Shown here: positions 1 through 5,315 of the stretch, one piece after another
Position numbering within the stretch: the first letter of the stretch is position 1
Layout: every line of letters begins with the position of its first letter
From: Armatimonadota bacterium
GTDB lineage: Bacteria; Armatimonadota; DTGP01; JAHWJO01
Length of the DNA stretch: 5,918 bases
Reading direction: 5' to 3'
NCBI GenBank assembly: GCA_019348365.1
Contig: JAHWJO010000320.1
Location: forward strand, 1-5,918
Translations under genes and position numbers: made by a program
Notes under the pieces: model-generated
What the model was told of the DNA's origin: nothing
Database searches by the model: none
Seen by the model: the letters and a program-made list of their open reading frames with translations, nothing else

Positions 1-1
1 C

Positions 2-709
2 AAGGTGCGCTTGGCGGCCCATATTCCCGACATCGTCCGGATGGACGTGCTCTCCAGCAGGAACGGCCTGTTCCAGGGCTGGAAGTTCGCGCTGGTCGGC
101 CGGAACGTTCGCCTCTACGATCCGATCTCCGAACGCTCGACGATGACCGACATCTCCAAGGTCACGGGGCGGCAGCCGATCCGCATGGACATCGGCGTGG
201 AGATGTTCGCAGGGATCTTCCGACCTCAGAACTACACCGTCACCGCCTCCTCGATGACGAAGCTGGAGGGCAAGCCCGCCGTCCAGCTGACTCTGAAGCC
301 GAAACCCGGCTTCAATGATCCCAAGTCGTTCGTCCGGCTCTCCCATATTCTGGTCTGGATGGACCCGGCGAAGAAAGTGCCGCTCCGGCAGGTGAGCTAC
401 GGTTATCTGCCCCGCAACGTGCCGGGAGTAAAAGGCGGCGGACTCGTGCGGCTGGTGGAAGCGCGGTTCGGGGCGTTCCAGCCCGCCGGGGGAGGAGTTT
501 GGTATCCCACACAGGTCCGGATGGTTCGCGAGCATGCGCGGCGGCATGACGATGCCCCGACGAACGTGACGCTCCAGCTGACTCGGGTGAACGGAGTGCT
601 GGTGCCCCGGCAATTGTCCGCGTCCGGCGGGGAGGGATCGAGCGTGCTCCGCTACAGCAACATCCGGGTGAACACCGGCCTGCCCGCTTCCACCTTCCAC
701 CCCCGATAA
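2..709 (+). CDS. LolA/RseB-fold lipoprotein-sorting-like protein, 5' end missing
   Basis: The reading frame is open to the left edge (AAG precedes the GTG at 5), so that GTG is not a credible start; about 235 C-terminal residues are present, ending at TAA 707-709. The visible pattern is alternating beta strands like the LolA/LolB/RseB fold: an early strand with RMDVLSSRNGLFQGWKFAL, then NVRLYDP, a central LEGKPAVQLTLKP strand, SHILVWMDPAKKVPLRQVSY (a polypeptide strand pair with the 'D..k..p.r..' turn typical of these proteins), YPTQVRMVR, and a C-terminal end 'IRVNTGLPASTFHPR' that matches the usual 'N.glpdslF' ending. Proteins of this fold carry or sense lipids or lipoproteins in the periplasm or outside the cell. 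The signal peptide would lie beyond the window. It converges on the next gene with a 57-base gap. The substrate cannot be inferred. The fold assignment is from motif resemblance, not a search. Confidence 0.72.
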   Translation, partial: KVRLAAHIPDIVRMDVLSSRNGLFQGWKFALVGRNVRLYDPISERSTMTDISKVTGRQPIRMDIGVEMFAGIFRPQNYTVTASSMTKLEGKPAVQLTLKPKPGFNDPKSFVRLSHILVWMDPAKKVPLRQVSYGYLPRNVPGVKGGGLVRLVEARFGAFQPAGGGVWYPTQVRMVREHARRHDDAPTNVTLQLTRVNGVLVPRQLSASGGEGSSVLRYSNIRVNTGLPASTFHPR

Positions 710-752
710 GGAATTTGGGGTGAGGGCGCGACTCCCCAACTCCCCAATTTCC
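710..752. terminator. Imperfect inverted repeat between convergent genes, possible bidirectional terminator
   Basis: GGAATTTGGGG (710-720) can pair with CCCCAATTTCC (742-752), 10 of 11 positions, around a 21-base loop. A shorter alternative pairs TTGGGG (715-720) with CCCCAA (734-739). The element starts right after the stop codon of the first gene and lies 15 bases from the stop of the convergent gene. There is no clean T tract on either strand, so intrinsic termination is only plausible. Confidence 0.4.
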
Positions 753-762
753 CAACTCCCTG
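731..762. repeat. Degenerate tandem octamer (four units)
   Basis: Four consecutive 8-base units read ACTCCCCA, ACTCCCCA, ATTTCCCA, ACTCCCTG. The first two are identical and the others differ at two or three positions. The repeat makes the right arm of the neighbouring inverted repeat degenerate. It lies wholly in the gap between two convergent genes and probably arose by slippage. Confidence 0.55.
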
Positions 763-766
763 GCAT

Positions 767-1303
767 CTAATTGCGGATGATCCGCTGGAGCCCCCATTTC
801 TCGGCGAACGCATCGGCGGAGAGGATCAGCAGGTCCGCTTCGATCTCGCGTTTCAGAGACTGGGCTTCCCGTTTGTTCTTCGTCGTGTGAACGGGATAAT
901 AAAAGCCCGTCAACCGGTCCGTCAGGATGATCTCGTAGCCCCAGGAGCGGTCGGTGTGGAGGTCCACCGTCCATTCCTCTTCCAGCGTTTCCGTGCCGGG
1001 GGATCGCTGCTCGAATCGCACGATGCCCATTTCAGCGGGGGATGCCTCATACACCCGGCTCGCGACCGCGCTCTTCTCGATCCATCGCCGGACCGGGACG
1101 GCGTAGGAGCGGTATTGAGGGTACAGCCAGATCCGCGCCTCGCTGCGCTTCAGCTCCCGGTCGTAGAGGATCTCCACGAATCCGGCGATCTGCTCGTTGA
1201 TCAGTATGGATTGACGCTCGATGGTCAGTAGAAGGAGCGTATCCCCCAGTTGGAAGAGGTTTTGATCCTGCACGTGATACCCCGGTCCGTCGCTCATCGG
1301 CAT
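767..1303 (-). CDS. Unrecognised 178-residue soluble protein
   Basis: I do not recognise a family. The ATG at 1303 (protein starts MPMSDGPGYH) is chosen because a TTG at 1372 would lie upstream of the transcription start of the promoter at 1350-1378; an in-frame ATG at 1297 is an equally good start. No strong Shine-Dalgarno is next to either: a GGAAGGG lies about 15 bases before 1303. The protein has no signal peptide or membrane span. Its first half alternates hydrophobic strands (LFQLGDTLLLLTIERQSILI, then AGFVEILYD and ARIWLYPQYRSYAVPV). The middle has EEEWTVDLHTDRSWGYEIIL, followed by LTGFYYPVHTTKNKREAQSL and a C-terminal amphipathic helix rich in E, K and R ending AEKWGLQRIIRN. This suggests a small cytoplasmic beta-sandwich or barrel with a terminal helix. 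It is divergent from the sigma-factor gene. Codon use is strongly GC-ending, supporting a real gene over the overlapping plus-strand frames. Confidence 0.7.
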   Translation of the reverse strand: MPMSDGPGYHVQDQNLFQLGDTLLLLTIERQSILINEQIAGFVEILYDRELKRSEARIWLYPQYRSYAVPVRRWIEKSAVASRVYEASPAEMGIVRFEQRSPGTETLEEEWTVDLHTDRSWGYEIILTDRLTGFYYPVHTTKNKREAQSLKREIEADLLILSADAFAEKWGLQRIIRN

Positions 1304-1349
1304 TTTATATGGCCGATGCCCTTCCCAAACTATCCTATCGCACGGCGCA

Positions 1350-1378
1350 ATTGTACTCCAGGAACGCTTCAAAGTCTA
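1350..1378 (-). promoter_or_regulatory. Sigma-70-type promoter for the unrecognised gene at 767-1303
   Basis: On the minus strand, TAGACT (1378-1373; 4 of 6 match to TTGACA) is followed by exactly 17 bases and then TACAAT (1355-1350; 5 of 6 match to TATAAT). Transcription would start near 1343, giving a leader of about 40 bases before ATG 1303. This is the best promoter-like match I found in the window, but it is predicted by eye only. Confidence 0.45.
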
Positions 1379-1546
1379 TGGACGGTCCGGTCGCATGGCA
1401 TGAAACGGGCATCCCCTCTTCGGTTGATCCCGAATGTCTGCCATCGAATCGCTTCCTCCTGCACCGCAAGCCCTGCCGTCGAGGCGACTCATCATTTTCA
1501 CCGCCGTCCACCGTCAATTCTGATAGAAGATCGATAAACTGCGGAC

Positions 1547-1554
1547 AGGAGGAG
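1547..1554 (+). promoter_or_regulatory. Strong Shine-Dalgarno of the sigma-factor gene
   Basis: AGGAGGAG lies just before the ATG at 1557, with AGGAG about five bases from the start codon. It is the clearest ribosome binding site in the window and fixes the start of the 636-residue protein. Confidence 0.85.
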
Positions 1555-1556
1555 CG

Positions 1557-3467
1557 ATGCAGGAATCCGGGGAGAACGATGGGGAGTTGATCCGGCGGAT
1601 ACGCGCCGGGGAGCGGGCCGCACTCGAAATACTCGTCGACCGGTACCAGGACGATATCTATCGCGTGGCCTATCACCTCCTCGGCCATGTGGAGGACGCG
1701 CAGGATGCCGCGCAGGAGGCGCTCGTTCAGGCGTACCTCCGCCTCGATCAACTCCGTGATCCCGAGAAGTTCGGCCCGTGGCTCCGGCGCGTCACCGCCA
1801 ACGTCTGTATCGAGAGGATGCGACGACGCACCCCACCTGCCGTCCCGCTGCAGGAAATCGAAGCGATCCACCGGTTCACCCCCTCTGTCCCCGGTCCGGA
1901 ATGGAAGGTGGAGCGCCTTGCGGTGCGGGATGCCCTGGGCCGCCTCTCGGAGAAGGAACGGATCGCCGTCACCCTTCATTACGTCAGCGGTTATTCTCAC
2001 ACGGAGATCGCCCGGTATCTCGATGTGCCCCTCCCCACCGTCCGCAGCCGCCTTCAGCACGCGAAGAAACGCCTGAGAGAGGTGATGATCGCAATGGAAA
2101 ACGAACCGATGCCGCCGGAACCGCCGTTCAACCACGACCCGCTATTCACCCGCCGCGTGGTGGAGGACGCTCTCCGCCGCGCCGATGAAGCCCACCGAGC
2201 GAACGAGAAGGGGGATGCGCTTCGACACTGTGACGAAGCCCTGGATGCTCTGGACGCCATGGAAACCGGGGAGGACCGGAAGCGCCTGAAGATGGACGCC
2301 CTCTGGTTAAAAGGCGGCCTGATCCCTTCCGAGCGCGAGGAGACCCTCCGCCTCTATGAAGAATCGCGGGCGCTGGCGGAGGAGCTGGGCGACCGGAAAG
2401 CGCTCGCGCAAAAACTCGTCTGGATCGCCAATCACGAAGATAAGCACCCGGACAAGGCCGAGCGTTATCTTCTGGGAGCTCTGGAGATCTTTCGCGACAT
2501 CGGCGATGCGGGAGGCGAGGCCGAAGGCTGGCTCTGGATGGGCCAGAAACACCTGGCCGCGAACCGGGTGGCGGAAGGCCGGACCTGCTACGAACGGGCC
2601 CTCCCGCTCTTCGAGTCGGTCGGGGGCCTGGATTACGCCGGGGTCTGCCGCGCCATGCTCGATCTGCTGGATGAGGTGGGGGAGGCGGAATTCCCGCACC
2701 TGCGCGGCTGGGCCGCCATGTGCGACGGACTGGACGAGAGAAGCGGCATCATCGCTTTTGGGAACCAGCCGGGCAGCGCCAAAACCGTGACCGACGACGA
2801 AACGCCCCCGGCGGTCCTCCTCTCCTCCGTCTTCCAGCAGCTCTCCGCCCTCCGGACGATCCTCGATCCCACGGTGCCCACCGGCGGGCGTTGGGCGGGA
2901 GACAGCTTCTCCTACTCGTACCGGCCTCTCCGGTCGGCCATGACGGTGAAGAGCGATACGGTACGGGTGGAGGTCCCGGCGGGCACGTACGAGAGGTGCC
3001 TTCTGCTGGAGCTTGCCACCTCCGAAAGCGGCCTTCCCGACGACGGGCCCGAGCGGCAGCGCCGGCTCAACCGGGAGATCCTCTGCGGGGTGCGGAGGGC
3101 ATGGTTCGCGCCGGGCGTGGGATTGGTGCGCCTCGATGTTCGGCTTGAGGGCGGCAAAGAAGCATCGATTTGGCTCCACGCGTACGAGGTCCGAGCGGGA
3201 GCGAACCGTTACCTCCCCCTCGCCGAAGACAACTTCTGGCGTTACGGATGGGCGGCGCTCCCGGAGCCCTGGGAAGCGAAGGAGGCCTACCGGGTGATTG
3301 CCCGCAGCGGCGACCGCTGGCATCTGTCGCACGCCGGCTATTACCGAAAAGCGGGGGGTCTTCCAGCCCATAATCGATGGGACGGTACGTTGAAAAGCGA
3401 GCCAACGATCAACCCGAACGCCAGAAATGACGAGGGGAGAATATCAAAGGCAATAGGTTTTGAGTAG
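1557..3467 (+). CDS. ECF sigma-70 factor with TPR-like and C-terminal sensor-like extension
   Basis: This is an RNA polymerase sigma factor of the extracytoplasmic-function class with a very long C-terminal extension (636 residues; plain ECFs are about 170-200). Region 2 spans about 11-91: LVDRYQDDIYRVAYHLLG, then EDAQDAAQEALVQAY, the -10 recognition part FGPWLRRVTANVCIERMRRR. Region 4 spans about 120-177, with the helix-turn-helix SGYSHTEIARYLDVPLPTVR followed by SRLQHAKKRLREVM. After a Pro-rich linker (184-190), residues 200-375 form about four TPR-like helical pairs (for example around 201-234, 260-277, 300-316 and 324-356). Residues about 445-545 are beta-rich (GDSFSYSY, VRVEVPAGTYERCLLLEL, AWFAPGVGLVRLDVRLEGG). 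From 552, YLPLAEDNFWRYGW looks like the start of a second related unit. Such 'vpaGty ... apGVGlv' patterns are usual in exported proteins, yet no signal peptide or membrane span is present. No anti-sigma gene is adjacent. The tail from about 599 may be a frameshift artefact. Confidence 0.93.
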   Translation: MQESGENDGELIRRIRAGERAALEILVDRYQDDIYRVAYHLLGHVEDAQDAAQEALVQAYLRLDQLRDPEKFGPWLRRVTANVCIERMRRRTPPAVPLQEIEAIHRFTPSVPGPEWKVERLAVRDALGRLSEKERIAVTLHYVSGYSHTEIARYLDVPLPTVRSRLQHAKKRLREVMIAMENEPMPPEPPFNHDPLFTRRVVEDALRRADEAHRANEKGDALRHCDEALDALDAMETGEDRKRLKMDALWLKGGLIPSEREETLRLYEESRALAEELGDRKALAQKLVWIANHEDKHPDKAERYLLGALEIFRDIGDAGGEAEGWLWMGQKHLAANRVAEGRTCYERALPLFESVGGLDYAGVCRAMLDLLDEVGEAEFPHLRGWAAMCDGLDERSGIIAFGNQPGSAKTVTDDETPPAVLLSSVFQQLSALRTILDPTVPTGGRWAGDSFSYSYRPLRSAMTVKSDTVRVEVPAGTYERCLLLELATSESGLPDDGPERQRRLNREILCGVRRAWFAPGVGLVRLDVRLEGGKEASIWLHAYEVRAGANRYLPLAEDNFWRYGWAALPEPWEAKEAYRVIARSGDRWHLSHAGYYRKAGGLPAHNRWDGTLKSEPTINPNARNDEGRISKAIGFE

Positions 3468-3663
3468 ACGAACTCATATCCAATGGAAAGGGAATGGAGT
3501 TACAACTCTATGTCTGTCTTCATTGGCTTCAGGGGTGTCGGCGAAGGCCGACACTGGGCCGAAGGCGGGTGAATGCCCGAAGGGCAGAGGGCCGGGCCCT
3601 GGGCAGCGGAGGAGTTTACTCCCACCGCACAAGGACACCTGGTGCTTGATGACTCATGGGGTG
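3468..3663. other. Hairpin-rich gap between convergent genes; possible structured RNA or dispersed element
   Basis: This 196-base gap carries several inverted repeats in a row. CCAATG (3480-3485) pairs with CATTGG (3521-3526) and encloses GAGTT/AACTC (3497-3508). GTGTCGGC (3535-3542) and GCCGACAC (3547-3554) form a perfect 8-base-pair hairpin with a GAAG loop. TGCCC (3574-3578) pairs with GGGCA (3582-3586). AGGGCC (3588-3593) pairs with GGCCCT (3595-3600), a near-continuous palindrome. GCGG/CCGC (3606-3609, 3625-3628) encloses GGAG/CTCC (3611-3614, 3619-3622) with a TTTA loop. The motif CGAAGG recurs three times. No T tract follows any stem, so it is not a simple intrinsic terminator for either neighbour. 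What it is cannot be decided from sequence alone. Confidence 0.4.
3535..3554. repeat. Perfect 8-bp hairpin with GAAG loop
   Basis: The arms GTGTCGGC and GCCGACAC are perfectly complementary around GAAG, with a possible extra wobble pair outside. It is the most stable simple stem in the gap after the sigma-factor gene and could act as a transcript 3' end or as part of a larger fold. Confidence 0.6.
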
Positions 3664-4080
3664 TCACTCACTGACGGCGAACTCGCTCAGGCGCTCGATC
3701 AGGTTTTCCACTTCAGGCATCCGACGACGGATCTCTTCGTCGCTCCCCTGGAGGACCTCTTCCAGCGTCCTCGCGATGCGGTGGAGGGTGACGGTGGCGG
3801 GGTGGCCGGCGGCCCCGATTTTGTGGGCGGTGCTGTCGGCGTACTCCGCCGCAAATTTCAGCCGATCCCGCAGGGCGACCTGTTCCGGCTGCGTGATCAC
3901 CTGCGCCGCTTTGAGCGACTGGAGGACCGATTCGAGGAAGGGGCGGGCATGGCCCTGGTTCTCGATCCTCTCCAGAAGCCCGCCGATCTCCTCCATCAGG
4001 GGGCGAAGAGTCGCGGTGGGGACGCGAATTTGCAGTGTAAAAGAACCCTCCGGCGGGTTCGGGGGGGAGTCTTCGTTCAT
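3664..4080 (-). CDS. Unrecognised 138-residue helical protein
   Basis: I do not recognise a family. The ATG at 4080 (protein starts MNEDSPPNPPEG) is chosen over an upstream frame start at 4158 because it has GGAG six bases upstream and a stronger GGAGG further up, and because the extra 26 residues (Gly-, Ser- and Pro-rich) look like translated leader. A Pro-rich N-terminus (about 5-12) leads into a short strand (FTLQIRVPTATL), then an almost wholly helical protein with heptad-like spacing: LRPLMEEIGGLLERIENQG, FLESVLQSLKAAQVI, VALRDRLKFAAEYADSTAHK, LHRIARTLEEVLQGSDEEIR and a final VENLIERLSEF. There is no signal peptide or membrane span, so a cytoplasmic coiled-coil or four-helix protein is likely. 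It converges on the sigma-factor gene and is divergent from the DUF2207-like gene. A run of seven C occurs in codons 5-7. Role unknown. Confidence 0.68.
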   Translation of the reverse strand: MNEDSPPNPPEGSFTLQIRVPTATLRPLMEEIGGLLERIENQGHARPFLESVLQSLKAAQVITQPEQVALRDRLKFAAEYADSTAHKIGAAGHPATVTLHRIARTLEEVLQGSDEEIRRRMPEVENLIERLSEFAVSE

Positions 4081-4086
4081 GTCCGG

Positions 4087-4098
4087 CTCCGTTCCTCC
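4087..4098 (-). promoter_or_regulatory. Ribosome binding site deciding the start of gene 3664-4080
   Basis: On the minus strand GGAGGAACGGAG lies upstream of ATG 4080. The proximal GGAG is six bases from the start and the distal GGAGG thirteen. It favours 4080 over the longer frame beginning at 4158. Confidence 0.6.
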
Positions 4099-4128
4099 GA
4101 TGTGAGACTTTCCTGTGGGGACTCTCCC

Positions 4129-4134
4129 ATTGTA
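4129..4134 (-). promoter_or_regulatory. Candidate -10 box for gene 3664-4080
   Basis: The minus strand reads TACAAT, 5 of 6 to the sigma-70 -10 consensus and identical to the -10 of the other minus-strand gene at 1350-1355. No good -35 lies 16-18 bases upstream, so the site is weak or needs an activator. Transcription from here would give a leader of about 40 bases. Confidence 0.25.
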
Positions 4135-4348
4135 GGATACTTCCCCTCCTCCGGGCACTTTTCAGCCCTGCCTTTCCCTGCTGAAATGTCGGAGACTCTC
4201 TCCGGATCTTACGCCAAGCAAGGTGAGGACGCTACCGGTCCTTGGAGCAAGAGCGAGGATGTGTAACGATCTCTTGAGCGCGCCCGACTCGACGCACCAC
4301 TCTCTTTCCACTTGCCGCTTACTTTTCCCGCCCACCCCCGGACCTCTA

Positions 4349-5212
4349 ATGCCGACCATGAGCTATCTCGCTGCCCCCCCTTTCTTCCAGCACTGGCCGA
4401 TGCCGTTCCTCCTTCTGGCGCTGGTGCTTCCCGCCGTCACGTCCCCGGCGGCAACCATTCAGGAGTTCGATTCGCTCATCGACCTTCAGAAGGACAGCAG
4501 CTTCACCGTATCGGAGCGGATCGTCCTCGACAGCGGAGCGTCAGGGGAAGAGACATTCGAGCGCGTCCTTCCCGTCGTGCTGGACCGGAAGCCGTCCGTC
4601 GGCGCGACCGATCTCCCCGTCGTCTATTCGGTGCGGCTGCAGCTCCTCTCCGTCACCGACGCGCAGGGCAGGACCCTCCCGGTGGAGGTCACGCGCGAGG
4701 GGCGGCGGGTGCGCCTGCGGATCGGCGGCCCGGACCGGCCCCCTGCCGGGGATCGGACCTATCAGATAAAGTATCGCGTCACCCGCGCGATCAACTATTT
4801 CCCGACAGCGGACGAGTTCTACTGGAATGCCACGGGTGCGGAGCGGGACGGAACTATCCAGAGAGCGCGTGTACGGGTGCAGCTGCCCCCCGGTACGGAC
4901 CCGGAGCAGGTCCACGCGAAGGTGATGACCGGGCCGGAGGGAACGGAGCCCGGCGCAGTGCAGGGCGAGGGCGAGTTCAATGATCAGATCTTCGTGGCGA
5001 CGGCGGGGCCGCTGAAGGCCGGGGAAAGCCTAGCCGTGGCGCTCGGCTTCCCGAAAGGCGTGCTGCAAAACCCCGATCCCTTCAAGCGAACCCTCTGGAT
5101 TCTCTCGGATAACGCCGTGCCTCTCGCCATCACGCTCCTCTCGCTGCTGGGCATCGTCGCCGTCCTCGTCCTCCTGTCGAGGAGGAAGACGCGAGCGGAA
5201 ATGAAGGGATAA
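4349..5212 (+). CDS. DUF2207-like exported membrane-anchored protein, short form
   Basis: The protein (287 residues from ATG 4349) has a signal peptide with hydrophobic core MPFLLLALVLPAVTSPA ending near residue 34. An extracytoplasmic beta-rich domain follows (about 36-245), and a membrane span at about 256-277 (VPLAITLLSLLGIVAVLVLL) is capped by the basic stop-transfer RRKTR. Hallmarks of the DUF2207 predicted-membrane-protein family are visible: an N-terminal strand with FTVSERIVLDSGA, TYQIKYRVTRAINYF (about 137-150), the signature FYWNATG (157-163), a P-rich 'VQLPPGTD' strand, and LAVALGFPKG near 228-237. Family members are usually about 550-650 residues, with a long C-terminal half after this span; here the protein stops ten residues after it. 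Start choice is uncertain: ATG 4358 or 4400 keep the signal core, GTG 4223 or ATG 4259 would lengthen it, and none has a clear ribosome binding site. Function of the family is unknown. Confidence 0.85.
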   Translation: MPTMSYLAAPPFFQHWPMPFLLLALVLPAVTSPAATIQEFDSLIDLQKDSSFTVSERIVLDSGASGEETFERVLPVVLDRKPSVGATDLPVVYSVRLQLLSVTDAQGRTLPVEVTREGRRVRLRIGGPDRPPAGDRTYQIKYRVTRAINYFPTADEFYWNATGAERDGTIQRARVRVQLPPGTDPEQVHAKVMTGPEGTEPGAVQGEGEFNDQIFVATAGPLKAGESLAVALGFPKGVLQNPDPFKRTLWILSDNAVPLAITLLSLLGIVAVLVLLSRRKTRAEMKG

Positions 5213-5315
5213 CAGGGGTGGATCAGGGAATGTCCCACTTCCCGGACGGTGGCCTCGAACAACCCCCTATCGCTTCCCCTTCGCTGAAAAGATCGGATGG
5301 GACCCAACCCTTCAA
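5213..5315. other. Short gap between convergent genes 5 and 6
   Basis: This 103-base gap holds only a weak 5-base-pair inverted repeat (GGGAA 5226-5230 with TTCCC 5239-5243) and no T tract. No terminator or gene can be supported. Confidence 0.4.

Larger units (their letters stand above)
1304..1556. other. Divergent intergenic region between gene 767-1303 and the sigma-factor gene
   Basis: This 253-base gap holds the minus-strand promoter at 1350-1378 and the ribosome binding site of the sigma-factor gene. I see no convincing sigma-70 promoter for the plus strand. A GGAAC at 1361-1365 followed after 16 bases by ACGGTC loosely resembles an ECF-type promoter and is discussed as a finding. Several short frames cross this gap on both strands, but none has a ribosome binding site or recognisable protein content. 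Confidence 0.5.
4081..4348. other. Divergent intergenic region with a 7-base inverted repeat
   Basis: This 268-base gap separates the divergent genes at 3664-4080 and 4349-5212. It contains the -10-like TACAAT and ribosome binding site for the minus-strand gene, and TTTCAGC (4160-4166) with its complement GCTGAAA (4180-4186), 13 bases apart, which could bind a dimeric regulator. Its right part (about 4270-4340) is pyrimidine-rich on the plus strand. I see no convincing plus-strand promoter. GTG 4223 and ATG 4259 are in frame with the downstream gene, so part of this gap could be coding if translation starts early. Confidence 0.4.

Noticed and set aside
312..974. Minus-strand open frame opposite the LolA-like gene
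   Set aside because: It spans the intergenic inverted repeat, overlaps two better genes, and its product is compositionally biased without motifs.
1335..2135. Minus-strand open frame across the intergenic region and sigma region 2
   Set aside because: It is opposite clear sigma-factor coding sequence and overlaps the promoter of the neighbouring minus-strand gene; there is no supporting start site.
2307..3371. Long minus-strand open frame opposite the sigma-factor gene
   Set aside because: It is antisense to well-supported coding sequence with TPR and beta motifs, is rich in Arg, Pro and Gly as expected of a GC-rich shadow frame, and has no ribosome binding site.
3535..3628. HEARO/omega-type guide RNA of an IscB or TnpB element
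   Set aside because: The multi-hairpin look prompted the idea, but no IscB or TnpB gene is in or beside the segment and I cannot match a conserved core.
3460..4266. Plus-strand open frame opposite the helical protein gene
   Set aside because: It would be antisense to a gene with a good ribosome binding site, crosses the hairpin-rich gap, and has no ribosome binding site or family resemblance.
5226..5243. Inverted repeat as terminator after the DUF2207-like gene
   Set aside because: Only five base pairs with an 8-base loop and no T tract on either side; this is expected by chance in GC-rich sequence.
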